From Shewanella sp. AS1 (GTDB lineage: Bacteria; Pseudomonadota; Gammaproteobacteria; Enterobacterales; Shewanellaceae): a DNA stretch of 64,000 bases. The position numbers and the translations under genes are program-made. The DNA is taken from contig NZ_JAKCLJ010000001.1 of NCBI RefSeq assembly GCF_021412565.1, positions 62,001 to 126,000 of the forward strand, written 5' to 3'. The notes under the pieces were generated by a model, which did no database searches, was not told where the DNA came from, and saw only the letters and a list, made by a program, of their open reading frames with translations. Below, in pieces: positions 52,036-62,919 of this stretch (positions are counted from its first letter, which is position 1; each line of letters opens with the position of its first letter).

Positions 52036-53412
52036 TTACAGTGCTTTTAAAATTGCCTCGACACTGGCCTTAGCATCGCCGAACAACATCTGAGTGTTGT
52101 CTTTGAAGAAGAGCGGGTTCTGCACGCCGGCATAACCTGTGTTCATCGAGCGTTTAAAGCCGATGACGCTCTGGGCCTTCCACACTTCCAGTACCGGCAT
52201 GCCGGCGATTGGACTACCTGGATCTTCCATGGCGGCTGGGTTAACTGTATCGTTGGCGCCTATCACTAACACTACGTCTGTATCATTGAAATCTTCGTTG
52301 ATCTCATCCATCTCCAGTACGATATCGTAAGGCACCTTGGCTTCGGCAAGCAGTACGTTCATGTGGCCCGGTAGACGCCCTGCCACAGGGTGAATACCAA
52401 AGCGGACTTTAACGCCACTGTCACGCAGCTTTTGGGTGATCTCAGCAACCGGATATTGCGCTTGAGCGACCGCCATACCATAGCCTGGGGTGATGATGAC
52501 TGACTTGGCATTTTTCAGCATGTCGGCCACATCTTCGGCGTTAGTCTCGCGGTATTCGCCCATCTCATCATCGCCGCTTGAGGCCACGCCATCGCTACCA
52601 AAACCACCTGCAATCACAGAGATAAAGGAGCGGTTCATCGCCTTACACATGATGTAAGAGAGGATGGCACCTGAAGAACCTACCAGGGCACCAACCACGA
52701 TCAGCAGATCGTTTGACAGCATGAAACCGGCCGCCGCAGCCGCCCAACCCGAGTAGGAGTTGAGCATAGAGACCACAACCGGCATATCCGCGCCGCCGAT
52801 TGAAGCCACTAAGTGCCAGCCAAAGGCGAAGGCGATTAGTGTCATGAGGATCAAGGCTGGCATGTTGCCCGCCTCTTGCACGAAGTAAACCATCAGAGCA
52901 AATGAGATCACAACCGCCAGCAGGTTAAGCTTGTGACGGTGAGGTAACATCATCGCCTTAGAGGCGAAAATCCCCCTGAGTTTACCGAAGGCGACCACAG
53001 AGCCGGTAAAGGTCACCGCCCCGATAAAGACGCCCAAGAAGATCTCCACTAAGTGGATATTAAGCATGGCACCGCTTAGGTGGTGCATGTCTATGTAGCT
53101 GTTGAAACCAACCAAGACGGCGGCCATACCCACGAAGCTGTGGAGGATAGCCACCAGTTCTGGCATCTCGGTCATCTCTACCTTGAGCGCCAGGCGCACG
53201 CCTATGGCGCCACCTATGACCATGGCGAGGATGATCCATTGTAAACCGCTGGTTTCCGGGCTGAATATGGTTGCGCCTAACGCGAGAACCATACCGATAA
53301 TGCCGAATAAGTTGCCATTTTTTGCCGTTTCTTGCTTCGACAATCCTGCCAAACTGAGGATGAAGAAGATGGCTGCAACTATGTATGCTGCTGTTACCAG
53401 TCCTTGAGACAC
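52036..53412 (-). CDS. pntB: NAD(P) transhydrogenase beta subunit
   Basis: The 458-residue subunit has about nine membrane helices and a C-terminal NADP-binding domain (dIII, ~290-458) with [30 protein letters not shown] and GANDTVNPA. With PntA it couples proton entry to NADPH formation. The gene follows pntA by 11 bases in the usual order. Confidence 0.96.
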   Translation of the reverse strand: MSQGLVTAAYIVAAIFFILSLAGLSKQETAKNGNLFGIIGMVLALGATIFSPETSGLQWIILAMVIGGAIGVRLALKVEMTEMPELVAILHSFVGMAAVLVGFNSYIDMHHLSGAMLNIHLVEIFLGVFIGAVTFTGSVVAFGKLRGIFASKAMMLPHRHKLNLLAVVISFALMVYFVQEAGNMPALILMTLIAFAFGWHLVASIGGADMPVVVSMLNSYSGWAAAAAGFMLSNDLLIVVGALVGSSGAILSYIMCKAMNRSFISVIAGGFGSDGVASSGDDEMGEYRETNAEDVADMLKNAKSVIITPGYGMAVAQAQYPVAEITQKLRDSGVKVRFGIHPVAGRLPGHMNVLLAEAKVPYDIVLEMDEINEDFNDTDVVLVIGANDTVNPAAMEDPGSPIAGMPVLEVWKAQSVIGFKRSMNTGYAGVQNPLFFKDNTQMLFGDAKASVEAILKAL

Positions 53413-53423
53413 GTTAAACCCCC

Positions 53424-54953
53424 TTAATTCTTACGGAACATCTTCAGCATACGCTGAGTCACGGTGAAACCACCGAAGATGTTGATACTGGCAATGAGCA
53501 CAGCGATAAAGGCAAGCACAGTGGTTAAGGTCGAGCCGTGACCAATCTGCAGCAATGCGCCAACAACGATAATGCCTGAAATAGCGTTAGTCACCGACAT
53601 CAGTGGCGTATGGAGCGAATGAGATACGTTCCAGACCACGTAGTAACCCACCACGCAGGAGAGCACAAACACAGTAAAGTGTGATAAGAACTCAGGTGGT
53701 GCGACTGACGCCACGGCGCCAAAGCCAACAAGGCCTAAGGCACCTAGGATATATTTCAGCTTAGAAGGTTTTTTCTCCTCGGTCGTCTTGGGCGCTACCG
53801 GTTTGGCGGCAGGTTTTTGTGGCGCAGCAGAGACAGAAATTGCTGGTGGCGGGAAGGTGATCTCACCACCACGGGTCACAGTCATGTTACGCATGATCAC
53901 ATCGTCAAAGTCCAGCACGGCGTTACCGTCTTTCTCTTTGCACATCAGTTTCATCAGGTTAACTAAGTTAGTGCCGTAAAGCTGTGAAGATTGTACAGGT
54001 AAACGGCCGGGAAGGTCGGTGTAACCAATCACCTTCACGCCTCTGTCTGTGAGCACTAATTCACCTGTCTGAGTGTATTCACAGTTACCGCCGGTGGCGG
54101 CAGCTAAATCCACAATGACAGAGCCGGGCTTCATGCTGTCGACCATCTCTTTGGTGATAAGCTTGGGCGCGGGGCGACCTGGGATCAAGGCCGTGGTGAT
54201 AATGATATCCACCTCTTTGGCCTGCTCGGCAAACAGGGCCATCTCGGCTGCAATAAACTCATCGGACATGGTTTTGGCGTAACCGTCGGATGAGCCACCC
54301 TCTTCGTTACCAAAATCCAGCTTGAGGAATTCACCGCCCATGGACTCGATCTGTTCGGCTACTTCCAGACGGGTATCGAAGGCGCGAACTATGGCGCCTA
54401 GTGAGCCTGCAGTACCAATGGCGGCCAGACCGGCTACACCGGCACCAATGACCAGCACTTTGGCGGGAGGTACTTTACCGGCGGCTGTGATCTGACCGGT
54501 AAAGAAGCGGCCAAATTCGTGGGCTGCCTCAACAACGGCGCGATAACCACCGATATTGGCCATGGATGACAGGGCATCGAGAGCCTGGGCGCGGGAGATC
54601 CTAGGCACCATGTCCATCGCCATGACAGTCACATTACGCTTTGACAGCTTTTCAACCAGCTCGGGGTTTTGTGCCGGCCAGATAAAGCTGACTAAGGTTG
54701 TGCCTGATTTTAATAACTCGACTTCATCATCTGTAGGGGCGTTTACTTTAAAAATAAAGTCAGCATCCCAAACTTGCTCGACGACTTTGGCGCCGACTTC
54801 TTCAAACGCGGCATTGTCGAAGCTGGATAGCAGGCCTGCACCTGATTCAACTATGACCTCAAAGCCGAGCTTGCCAAGTTGCACGACGGTCGCCGGGGTC
54901 GCGGCGACCCGGGTTTCTCCATTGAGACTTTCTCTCGGTATTCCAATCTGCAT
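53424..54953 (-). CDS. pntA: NAD(P) transhydrogenase alpha subunit
   Basis: The 509-residue subunit starts [20 protein letters not shown]. It has the NAD-binding dI domain (~1-380, [20 protein letters not shown]), a Pro/Lys linker (~395-415) and three to four membrane helices at the C terminus. This undivided form matches E. coli PntA (510). AGGGA precedes ATG. The product with PntB supplies NADPH, which the downstream divergent cysJIH operon consumes. Confidence 0.97.
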   Translation of the reverse strand: MQIGIPRESLNGETRVAATPATVVQLGKLGFEVIVESGAGLLSSFDNAAFEEVGAKVVEQVWDADFIFKVNAPTDDEVELLKSGTTLVSFIWPAQNPELVEKLSKRNVTVMAMDMVPRISRAQALDALSSMANIGGYRAVVEAAHEFGRFFTGQITAAGKVPPAKVLVIGAGVAGLAAIGTAGSLGAIVRAFDTRLEVAEQIESMGGEFLKLDFGNEEGGSSDGYAKTMSDEFIAAEMALFAEQAKEVDIIITTALIPGRPAPKLITKEMVDSMKPGSVIVDLAAATGGNCEYTQTGELVLTDRGVKVIGYTDLPGRLPVQSSQLYGTNLVNLMKLMCKEKDGNAVLDFDDVIMRNMTVTRGGEITFPPPAISVSAAPQKPAAKPVAPKTTEEKKPSKLKYILGALGLVGFGAVASVAPPEFLSHFTVFVLSCVVGYYVVWNVSHSLHTPLMSVTNAISGIIVVGALLQIGHGSTLTTVLAFIAVLIASINIFGGFTVTQRMLKMFRKN

Positions 54954-55598
54954 GATGGTTCCCTGATGGTTAATAACATAGCCTGGTGTATTGCTGAGAA
55001 GAGCACTCAGGTAAATACGCTATCTGATTATCTAACGATAATGGTTCTATCTTTCTAAAACGGTCTTACTTAGTGATGCTTTCCACTAATTTATTGTTTT
55101 TCTTTAATAACATTAAGCTTTGTTCTTATTGTGTTTTGTTATTAGCGTAAGATCCATCTTACCTGCCTAATGAGTGGTTTTTCAGGTCAACTTATTAAGC
55201 GGTTTATCTGAGAATAAGTGGTTTAATACCAACAATATCATCAGGTTAAAACTGTGTTAACAAAACTGGCTTAACACGATATCGGCGGATTAAAGACCAT
55301 CAGCGACATCGGTCACTCATTGTGTCAATTATGCGACAAGACACAAGAGTCAAATTTTTATATTCATCGAATTAAGGCATGTGAGCATCAAAATTTTGCG
55401 CTAGGCCACACTTTTCTCATTGTTTTTTGGTGCCGTGATCTCCTATCGGGCACAAATTTCTACATCCCTCAAATTTGTAGCTCAAATTATCGACTTTGCA
55501 TATTCCTAAAAAGAATTAAAAATTAGATTTTATTCTTTTTTGTTTCCTCTGTACCACACTAAGCTTAGCCTATATAAATGGTTACAGGGCTCTCTTTC
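54954..55598. other. Divergent intergenic region pntA / cysJ
   Basis: About 645 AT-rich bases with no supported gene. It must hold the promoters of pntAB and cysJIH. I see no clear CysB site. The small plus-strand open frame at 55320-55526 has no ribosome binding site and is not called. Confidence 0.5.
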
Positions 55599-57398
55599 AT
55601 GTCGTTAAATGTGCTTTCATCCCAGGCTTCTCCTTTGTCCCAAGGACAGGTGGACAAGCTTAAGCAACTCTCCTCCGAATTCAATGCTATTCAACTGGCA
55701 TGGTTGGGGGGATATTTCACGGCCAGCGCCGAGCTGGGCTTCGCGGCTCAAGGCGGTGAGCCTACCCTCGCATCGGCGAGTGCGCCCGAGCAAACCATTA
55801 CCATCTTATACGGTAGCCAGACGGGTAACGGCCGTGGTATTGCCACAGAACTGGCGGAAAAAGTGCAGGCCCAGGGCTATAGCGTCAACCTTCAGTCTAT
55901 GGCCGACTATAAGGTGCGTCAGTTGAAGCAGGAAACGCTACTGCTGGCCGTTGTCAGCACCCATGGTGAAGGGGAAGCCCCCGATGATGCCATCGAGCTG
56001 CATAAGTTTTTAGCCTCTAAACGAGCGCCAAGGCTGGAGAGCCTGCAGTACTCGGTTTTGGCGCTGGGAGACTCAAGCTATGAGTTCTTCTGCCAGACGG
56101 GTAAGGATTTTGAGCAGCGCCTGAGCGATCTTGGGGCGAAAGCCATAGTGCCACTGACAGAGTGTGATGTGGACTATGAATCCTCGGCAGATGCTTGGCA
56201 GCAGCAGGTATTGGAGGCTGTTAAGCCTTTGGTGGCGGCATCGAGCGCCAGCGTGGTCAATCTGGCCAGTGCATCCACCAAGTCCGCCACTTACTCCAAG
56301 CAAAAGCCCTATACCGCAGAGCTGCTGGTGAGCCAGAAATTAACCGGCCGGGATTCAGACAGAGATGTGCGTCATGTGGAGATAGACCTTGGCGAGTCGG
56401 GCCTGAACTATCAGGTCGGCGATGCTCTGGGGGTCTGGTTTAGCAATAGTGATGAGCTGGTCAAAGAGATCTTATCTGGCCTGAACTTAGAGAGTGAGCT
56501 TGAGGTGACCTTAGGTGAGCAAAATCTGCCTTTGTGGGATGCCTTAAAACACAAGCGCGAGCTGACTCAGCTCTATCCTGGTCTGGTACAGAATTGGGCC
56601 CAGCTGAGCGGCAGCGAGAGTCTGCAAACTTTAGTTGAGGATAAGGAGCAGACTCGTCAGTTTGTGCTTAACCATCAGCTTGCGGATCTGGTCAAGCAAT
56701 ATCCGGTGGACATCACAGGTTTCCAATTGGTAGAGCTGCTGCGTCCTATCACGCCTAGACTCTACTCAATCGCCTCAAGCCAAAGCGAGGTGGAATCTGA
56801 AGTGCATCTGACGGTCGCCTTAGTTGCACAGGAGCGTGACGGCGTTCAGCGGTTTGGTGGTGCTTCATATTTTCTTGCCAACGCCGAGGAAGGCAGCGAG
56901 GTAAACATCTATGTGGAGCCAAACCAACATTTTCGTTTACCCAAGGATCCGCAAACCCCTGTGATCATGATAGGTCCGGGCACGGGTGTCGCGCCATTTA
57001 GAGCCTTTATGCAGGAGCGTGCCCAGCAGGATAATGCCGGTGATGCCTGGCTGTTTTTCGGTAACCCCCATTTTGAGCAGGATTTTCTCTATCAGAGTGA
57101 ATGGCAGCAGTACCTGAGTGACGGCACCTTAACGCGATTCGATTCGGCTTTCTCACGGGATCAACAGGAAAAAATCTATGTGCAGCACCGTATCGCCCAG
57201 CGTGGTGAGGCGATCTGGCAATGGCTGGAAAAGGGTGCCCATATTTATATTTGTGGTGATGCCGAGCGGATGGCAAAAGATGTACATCAGGCGCTTATCG
57301 AGTTGGTTAAACAATATGGTGACAAAGATGATGAGCAGGCGGAGCAATACTTAGACAGCCTGCGTAGCGATAAGCGTTACCAGAAAGATGTTTATTAA
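55599..57398 (+). CDS. cysJ: Sulfite reductase (NADPH) flavoprotein subunit
   Basis: The 599-residue diflavin reductase passes electrons from NADPH to CysI. It has an N-terminal helix region, a flavodoxin domain (~60-205, YGSQTGNGRGIA), an FAD domain (RLYSIASSQ) and an NADPH domain (GPGTGVAPFRAFMQ, ending KRYQKDVY). ATG at 55599 gives 599 residues, the length of E. coli CysJ, and has AGGG upstream; the earlier ATG at 55578 has none. It heads cysJIH. Confidence 0.96.
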   Translation: MSLNVLSSQASPLSQGQVDKLKQLSSEFNAIQLAWLGGYFTASAELGFAAQGGEPTLASASAPEQTITILYGSQTGNGRGIATELAEKVQAQGYSVNLQSMADYKVRQLKQETLLLAVVSTHGEGEAPDDAIELHKFLASKRAPRLESLQYSVLALGDSSYEFFCQTGKDFEQRLSDLGAKAIVPLTECDVDYESSADAWQQQVLEAVKPLVAASSASVVNLASASTKSATYSKQKPYTAELLVSQKLTGRDSDRDVRHVEIDLGESGLNYQVGDALGVWFSNSDELVKEILSGLNLESELEVTLGEQNLPLWDALKHKRELTQLYPGLVQNWAQLSGSESLQTLVEDKEQTRQFVLNHQLADLVKQYPVDITGFQLVELLRPITPRLYSIASSQSEVESEVHLTVALVAQERDGVQRFGGASYFLANAEEGSEVNIYVEPNQHFRLPKDPQTPVIMIGPGTGVAPFRAFMQERAQQDNAGDAWLFFGNPHFEQDFLYQSEWQQYLSDGTLTRFDSAFSRDQQEKIYVQHRIAQRGEAIWQWLEKGAHIYICGDAERMAKDVHQALIELVKQYGDKDDEQAEQYLDSLRSDKRYQKDVY

Positions 57399-57478
57399 TT
57401 GAAAAGATAAACACACAGATTCAATGACAGATACCTTGTAGCGGCAGCGCCGGTGCAACAAACAGTAGGGCAGTGGCC

Positions 57479-59176
57479 ATGAGTGAAGAAAAATTATCCA
57501 TCAATGAGCACATGAAAAGTGACAGTAACTATCTACGTGGCACCATAGAAGCGGGCTTGGATGCGTCACTGACAGGGGCATTTAATGATGCCGATCAGCA
57601 GTTGATCAAATTTCATGGCTTCTATCAGCAGGACGATCGCGATCTGCGCAACGAGCGTAAAGAGCAAAAATTGGAGCCGCTTTACAGCTTCATGTTACGT
57701 GCTCGCGTCGCTGGCGGCGTCTGTACCCCTAAGCAGTGGCTTGGGGTGGATAAGATAGCCTCCACCTTGACCAGTTCTAACAGCATACGCTTAACGACCC
57801 GCCAGACTTTTCAGTATCATGGCATTCCTAAGCGTAATCTAAAGTCCTTGATCCAAGACTTAGACAAAGAAGCACTGGATTCAATCGCCGCCTGTGGTGA
57901 TGTGAACCGTAACGTCATGTGTAACCCCAACCCTGTAGAGTCCAAGCTGCATCAGCAGGCCTACTACTGGGCGAAAAAGCTCTCAGACAACTACCTGCCA
58001 CGCACTAAGGCCTACGCCGAGATCTGGCTGGGTGACGATAAGGTAGCCGTGGGTGAAAGTGACGAGGTCGAGCCGGTTTACGGCAAGACCTATCTGCCTC
58101 GTAAATTTAAGATGGCCGTTGCCGTACCGCCCGATAACGATGTAGATGTCTATACCAACGACCTTGGCTTTATTGCCGTGGCTGAAGCGGGCGAACTGGT
58201 CGGCTTTAATCTGGTTGCCGGTGGTGGCATGGGCACCACACATGGTGAAGTGAAAACCTTCCCTCGATTGGGTGATGATTTTGGTTTCATTAAACCGGAG
58301 GACTGCCTTAAATTCGCCGAAGCCGTGCTTAAGGTACAGCGCGACTGGGGCAATCGCTCGGATCGTAAACAATCCCGTCTTAAGTACACCATAGTCAAAC
58401 ATGGTTTCGAGGCCTTTAAGGCCGAGGTAGAGAAACGTGCTGGAGTGAAATTTGAGCCTAAGCGAGAGGTAGTGATTGGCGATCGCGGCGATCGCTATGG
58501 CTGGATAAAAGGGGTGGACAATAAGTGGCACCTGACGCTGTTTATCGAAGGTGGTCGAATTAAAGATCTTCCCGATCAGCCCTTACAGACGGGCTTGCGG
58601 GAAATTGCCTTAGTGCATAAAGGCGATTTTCGTATGACGGCCAATCAGAACATCATCATAGCCGGGGTGGCCGAAGAGGATAAGGCGCAGATAGAGCAGC
58701 TCGCCCGCAGCCACGGTTTGATGGGTAAACTCATCTCTCAGACCCGGGGGCACTCTATCGCCTGTGTGGCGCTGCCTACCTGTGCCTTAGCCATGGCGGA
58801 GGCTGAGCGTTATTTCCCCGACTTTTTAACTAAGGTTGAGGCGCTGCAGCAGAAGCACGGATTTATCGATCAAGCCATAGTGGTGCGTATGACAGGCTGC
58901 CCTAATGGCTGCGCCCGTCCTTTCGCGGCTGAGATAGGTTTAGTGGGTAAGGCGCCGGGACGCTACAATCTATATTTAGGCGCCAGCTTCGAAGGCACAC
59001 GTCTGAATAAACTCTATCGTGAGAATATTCAGGAAGCTGAGATCTTATCTGAACTTGATGCCCTGTTTGCTCGTTATGCCAGTGAACGTGAGTCGGGTGA
59101 AACCTTTGGTAATTTCACTGTGCGTGTTGGTGTAGTGAAAGCGGTGCTGGATGCCGCTAAGGATTTTCATGCTTAA
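57479..59176 (+). CDS. cysI: Sulfite reductase hemoprotein subunit
   Basis: The 565-residue subunit reduces sulfite to sulfide with siroheme and a 4Fe-4S cluster. The cluster cysteines are in [19 protein letters not shown] and [13 protein letters not shown] at 57479 is preferred over GTG at 57473 because AGGG lies eight bases upstream. The gene follows cysJ by 80 bases and overlaps cysH by 8. Confidence 0.97.
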   Translation: MSEEKLSINEHMKSDSNYLRGTIEAGLDASLTGAFNDADQQLIKFHGFYQQDDRDLRNERKEQKLEPLYSFMLRARVAGGVCTPKQWLGVDKIASTLTSSNSIRLTTRQTFQYHGIPKRNLKSLIQDLDKEALDSIAACGDVNRNVMCNPNPVESKLHQQAYYWAKKLSDNYLPRTKAYAEIWLGDDKVAVGESDEVEPVYGKTYLPRKFKMAVAVPPDNDVDVYTNDLGFIAVAEAGELVGFNLVAGGGMGTTHGEVKTFPRLGDDFGFIKPEDCLKFAEAVLKVQRDWGNRSDRKQSRLKYTIVKHGFEAFKAEVEKRAGVKFEPKREVVIGDRGDRYGWIKGVDNKWHLTLFIEGGRIKDLPDQPLQTGLREIALVHKGDFRMTANQNIIIAGVAEEDKAQIEQLARSHGLMGKLISQTRGHSIACVALPTCALAMAEAERYFPDFLTKVEALQQKHGFIDQAIVVRMTGCPNGCARPFAAEIGLVGKAPGRYNLYLGASFEGTRLNKLYRENIQEAEILSELDALFARYASERESGETFGNFTVRVGVVKAVLDAAKDFHA

Positions 59177-59921
59177 TTCGGTGATCTCCGCTGATGCGCT
59201 TTTGGCACTGTTACAGGCACCTAAGGCGCAGCAGCAATTAGAATTACAGCGGGTTAATGATTTTCTTGAAACATTAACTGCAAAGGAGCGTGTCCTCTGG
59301 GGACTGGCATTTTTGCCGGGTAATCACGCTCTGTCATCGAGCTTTGGGATCCAGGGGGCCGTGATGCTGCATCTGGTAAGCCAGATCCAGAGTGATATCC
59401 CTGTGATCCTGACAGATACAGGTTATCTGTTTCCTGAGACCTATCAATTTATCGATCAGTTGACCGAGCGCCTGCAACTGAATTTAAAAGTGTATCGTGC
59501 GTCTATGACAACCGCCTGGCAGGAGGCTAAATATGGCCGCCTATGGGAGCAGGGACTCGATGGGCTGGAACAGTACAATCGCATCAATAAAGTGATCCCC
59601 ATGCAAAACGCGTTAAACGAGCTCAATGTGGAAACCTGGTTTGCGGGACTGCGCCGTTCTCAATCCAGTACCCGGGAGGATTTACCGTTTTTGGCTATCC
59701 ATGGTAATCGCTATAAATTGCTGCCGATCTTAGATTGGGATAATAAAGGGGTACACGATTATTTGACCCAACATCAGCTGCCCTATCACCCTTTGTGGGA
59801 GCAGGGCTATGTCTCGGTTGGCGATACCCATTCCACTAGACCCTTGGAAGTTGGCATGACGGAGGAGGAAACCCGGTTTAACGGCCTTAAACGCGAGTGT
59901 GGTCTGCATTATGAGATTTAA
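59169..59921 (+). CDS. cysH: PAPS reductase
   Basis: The 250-residue enzyme reduces phosphoadenylyl sulfate to sulfite with thioredoxin. It has [10 protein letters not shown] in the nucleotide-binding part, a [13 protein letters not shown] segment, and the catalytic Cys in ECGLHYEI at the C terminus. It lacks the extra cysteine pairs of APS reductases, so PAPS should be the substrate. ATG at 59169 has AGGA upstream and lies in the last codons of cysI. Confidence 0.96.
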   Translation: MLNSVISADALLALLQAPKAQQQLELQRVNDFLETLTAKERVLWGLAFLPGNHALSSSFGIQGAVMLHLVSQIQSDIPVILTDTGYLFPETYQFIDQLTERLQLNLKVYRASMTTAWQEAKYGRLWEQGLDGLEQYNRINKVIPMQNALNELNVETWFAGLRRSQSSTREDLPFLAIHGNRYKLLPILDWDNKGVHDYLTQHQLPYHPLWEQGYVSVGDTHSTRPLEVGMTEEETRFNGLKRECGLHYEI

Positions 59922-60224
59922 TTTCACTGGTGTTGAAGTGACTTTGTCATAGAAAATATGTCAGCTTTTTAGCGTGTTGATTAAAGTTGTTCACTTTTTT
60001 TACACTATTTTTGCACAGGGTTATGCACAGTGAGTTTAATTGTTCTATAGTAGTAAGTTCCCGTAGATGGTTTTGATAAATCGTTTGTATCGGATCTAAT
60101 TTGGATCGCGCAGCTTCATCCCTATCCAGAAGTTGCAGGCAGAGGCGTCGATGTTATCGAAACATACTCGCAACCGCGAGAGCTTGATTGGTTTGCTAGC
60201 GCTTGCTAAATCGGCACAACAAAT

Positions 60225-60254
60225 CCCTGGATAGCCCGCTGTGGCTATCCAGGG
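60225..60254. terminator. Strong hairpin in the cysH-downstream region
   Basis: CCCTGGATAGCC pairs perfectly with GGCTATCCAGGG around a six-base loop. No T run follows, and it lies about 300 bases past cysH, so a terminator role is uncertain. Confidence 0.4.
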
Positions 60255-60380
60255 GGCTTCTGGTTCAGTGTCTCCTTGAGTTATCACTCTTTGTTCATCT
60301 CCTTCATATTTCTCTGTTTCCCATCCGTGTAGTAGTTTCTGCCGAGTTTGTGTAGGCTAGATACTTGATAGCTATCGATT

Positions 60381-60451
60381 GATAGCGGATTGCTCATGGA
60401 TAGCGGATTGCTCATGGACTGTGGGTTGCTCATAGATACTGATTGCTCATG
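60381..60451 (+). repeat. 18 bp direct repeats before an exported-protein gene
   Basis: GATAGCGGATTGCTCATG occurs twice exactly (60381, 60399), followed by two degenerate units (60417, 60435). Three units end in ATG and one in ATA. The array ends 18 bases before the true start codon at 60470. Confidence 0.85.
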
Positions 60452-60469
60452 GATAAAAAGGAAGTGTTA

Positions 60470-62173
60470 ATGAAAAAGGTATTGATGGTCGCGATGGTTT
60501 TGGCGGCGCTCCTTTGGGGCTATTTTGTATCCCAACAAACGACAGAAACTGCACCACCCACAAGGTTAGACTATGTACCCGAAGATACGCTGCTCTTCTC
60601 GGCGCAGTTCACGCCTTTTCCCATCAAAGATTATGTGGATGCCATTCCTGAGGTGCAAAAACGTAAGCCTGTGGAGTTAATCCTGTGGCTACACGAGGAG
60701 GAAGATCCTCAAGTGCGATTCTTTTTGAGTCTTCTTGACCGCTACATGACAGCACTCAAGGATGGCCAAACCTTTATCGACACTTTTGGTTTTCCCGACA
60801 AGATCACCAGTTATTTTTATACCTTAGGGGCTATTCCAGTCCTTAAGCTGGATATTGTCAATCCCGAACGTTTTTGGGCTTTGCTCGATAGTGTTGAGGC
60901 CAACAGTGGTCTTAAGCATATCGAGCGAACCCTTGATGATCTCAGCTATCGCGCTTATCCAGTGGTGGATTTTGGTATGCAGATGGACTTGATTTTCGCC
61001 ATAGAGAACGGGGTCTTGACAGTGACTCTCTCGGGAGATCTTAGCTCGCCAACACTGCTGAAAACGGCCCTGGGACGCTTAAGGGCTGACTCTCCTCTCA
61101 GCGCGACCGACAAGGTGCCTAAGATGATAAGCGAGCATGGTCTGCTGGCCGATGGGCTGGGCTTTGTGAATCATCAGACTCTGATAAAAGGACTGACAAC
61201 GACAGATGGCAATCTGCTTGCGCGCCAGTTAACTCAGCTGTTTGAGCAATACAGGCACGACCCCTTGCAGGAGCTACGCACCTCTGTCTGTCAGGAAGAG
61301 TTAACCACAATCGCCGAAAATTGGCCTCACACTGTGCTTGGTTACCGGGCGCTGGATGTGAATGACAACAAGATCACCATGGATCTGCGCACTGTGATAG
61401 AGAGTCATAACGGCACTATCTTAGGGGCGTTAAATCAGCTTCGTGGTTTTCTGCCCGCTTATACCCAGGCAGAGGACGGACTCTTTACATTCGGCCTGGG
61501 TCTTGACTCCAAAGAGTTGGCTCCAGCCTTGACTAAGGTATGGAATGAGCTGTTAACACCCAAATATCGATGCAGCGTCTTGCATGAGCTCCAGGGGGAT
61601 ATCCAGCGACACAACCCTATGATGGTGAGTATGTTCACCTCAATGGCAAACGGGGTGAAGGGGATCGCTATGTCGGTGCAGGATTATGAAGTAAACCTCA
61701 CTGGCCAACTGATGCGTATCACTTCGTTAGACGGCTTAGTTAGTCTTTCTGCTGAGGAGCCTTTAGCGCTGTTTAATATGGTTAAGGTGTTTGATCCCAC
61801 TCTGGCACAACTGCCGCTCAAAGATGATGGTTCGGCCATTGAGTTGAATTCATACCTGCCCTTACCTTCCCATCTTGGGGTAAAGATCTATATGGCCATT
61901 AAGGGTCAGCATTTGGTCGTATTCAGCGGTGAAAAGGGTAAGCAGTTAAGTCAGGAGTTAGCCAAAGAGAAGCTCAGCAGTAATGGGCTTGTGACCCTGA
62001 GTACAGATTATGGCAAGATGGCGGCACCACTGATGAATGTACTCGAGTTAAATGATCTGAGGCTGAGCCCAGAACGGGATGATCTTAAAGAGTATGATAT
62101 GAAGATTAAACTGCAACTGGATGTCACCGCCAAAGGAATACAAGTCGATTCCTCGACCCAGATGGGCAAATGA
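60470..62173 (+). CDS. Large exported protein of unknown function
   Basis: The 567-residue protein starts MKKVLMVAMVLAALLWGYFV, a signal peptide or anchor. The rest is soluble, with RLDYVPEDTLLFSAQFTPFP near the N terminus and repeated VTLSGDL/DLRTVIES-like beta patterns; a DUF3352-type relation is possible. No catalytic motif is seen. Only two cysteines occur after the signal region, far apart. AAGGA lies seven bases before ATG 60470. It is a single gene with a hairpin after it. Confidence 0.7.
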   Translation: MKKVLMVAMVLAALLWGYFVSQQTTETAPPTRLDYVPEDTLLFSAQFTPFPIKDYVDAIPEVQKRKPVELILWLHEEEDPQVRFFLSLLDRYMTALKDGQTFIDTFGFPDKITSYFYTLGAIPVLKLDIVNPERFWALLDSVEANSGLKHIERTLDDLSYRAYPVVDFGMQMDLIFAIENGVLTVTLSGDLSSPTLLKTALGRLRADSPLSATDKVPKMISEHGLLADGLGFVNHQTLIKGLTTTDGNLLARQLTQLFEQYRHDPLQELRTSVCQEELTTIAENWPHTVLGYRALDVNDNKITMDLRTVIESHNGTILGALNQLRGFLPAYTQAEDGLFTFGLGLDSKELAPALTKVWNELLTPKYRCSVLHELQGDIQRHNPMMVSMFTSMANGVKGIAMSVQDYEVNLTGQLMRITSLDGLVSLSAEEPLALFNMVKVFDPTLAQLPLKDDGSAIELNSYLPLPSHLGVKIYMAIKGQHLVVFSGEKGKQLSQELAKEKLSSNGLVTLSTDYGKMAAPLMNVLELNDLRLSPERDDLKEYDMKIKLQLDVTAKGIQVDSSTQMGK

Positions 62174-62213
62174 ATCGAGTGAAAAAGGCTGTTTCGATTG
62201 TTTTTAAGCAGCG

Positions 62214-62236
62214 AGCCCCGTTTTTGGTAGGGCTCA
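62214..62236 (+). terminator. Hairpin after the exported-protein gene
   Basis: GAGCCC and GGGCTC pair around an 11-base T-rich loop, and a short TTTTTC tract comes later. It may be shared with the convergent peroxiredoxin gene. Confidence 0.45.
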
Positions 62237-62266
62237 TGTTATGTTTTTCAGATTACTGTTTTCAGA

Positions 62267-62800
62267 TTACTTTTTTTCTACGCCAAGTGATGCCAAGGTG
62301 GTGGCGATATCTTCGGCTGCGGTTTTGGGGCTGATGTCATCATCGATTTTCAAAATCTTGCCATCTTTGCCAATGTAGAAAGTGACGCGACTGGCCACCC
62401 CGACCATATTGAGCACATCATAGGCCTTAGCGGTTTCTTTAGTGGGATCGCTCAGCATAGGGAAGTCGGCTTTCTGTTCGGTGGCAAACTTTTGGTTATC
62501 TTCAAGTTCATCCACGCTTGCCATCATATAGCTGACATTGTATTCACGGATCAGACTGCCTTTCTCCACCAGAGATTTACACTCTATGGTACAGCCGCGG
62601 GTATTAGCCATGGGATACCAGGCCAGGACTAAGGCTTGTTTTCCAAGATAATCGCTCGATTGGTAGAACTTTCCGTCAGTGGCTTGTAAGCGAAATTCTG
62701 GCGCTTTATCGCCCACTTTGAGATCGCTTGCTTGAACTGTGGTGCACAGTCCCAGGGCGATAGTGGCGCCGAGCAGCAGGTTTTTTAAACAGGGTTTCAT
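62267..62800 (-). CDS. Exported Bcp/PrxQ-type peroxiredoxin
   Basis: The 177-residue protein has a signal peptide (KNLLLGATIALGLCTTVQA), so it works in the periplasm, unlike cytoplasmic Bcp. The peroxidatic Cys is in ANTRGCTIECKSL with a second Cys four residues on (CTIEC), one residue closer than the CTVQAC of E. coli Bcp. It should reduce peroxides using a thiol partner. ATG at 62800 has AGGA eight bases upstream. It is followed by the direct repeat TTTTCAGATTACT near its stop. Confidence 0.85.
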   Translation of the reverse strand: MKPCLKNLLLGATIALGLCTTVQASDLKVGDKAPEFRLQATDGKFYQSSDYLGKQALVLAWYPMANTRGCTIECKSLVEKGSLIREYNVSYMMASVDELEDNQKFATEQKADFPMLSDPTKETAKAYDVLNMVGVASRVTFYIGKDGKILKIDDDISPKTAAEDIATTLASLGVEKK

Positions 62801-62919
62801 AGTTAATGTCCTTTTATCTGTGTTGTTGGTTCTTGTTGATTCGTGTCTCATTCGGTTTTTGCTTAATTTCTAGCCTAGATAGCTGAGTCTAATTGACTAG
62901 ATCTCTAAAATCCTTAGGC

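Larger units (their letters stand above)
59922..60469. other. Intergenic region after cysH
   Basis: About 550 bases without a supported gene. It contains the imperfect palindrome GTCATAGAAAATATGTC (59947 area), the hairpin at 60225-60254 and the 18 bp array at 60381-60451. Confidence 0.5.

Noticed and set aside
55320-55526. 68-residue frame upstream of cysJ
   Set aside because: AT-rich intergenic sequence with no ribosome binding site and no similarity I recognise.
59946-59964. GTCATAGAAAATATGTC as a fourth copy of the cluster operator
   Set aside because: The centre is four bases longer and one arm differs, so it does not match GACATAwTATGTC.
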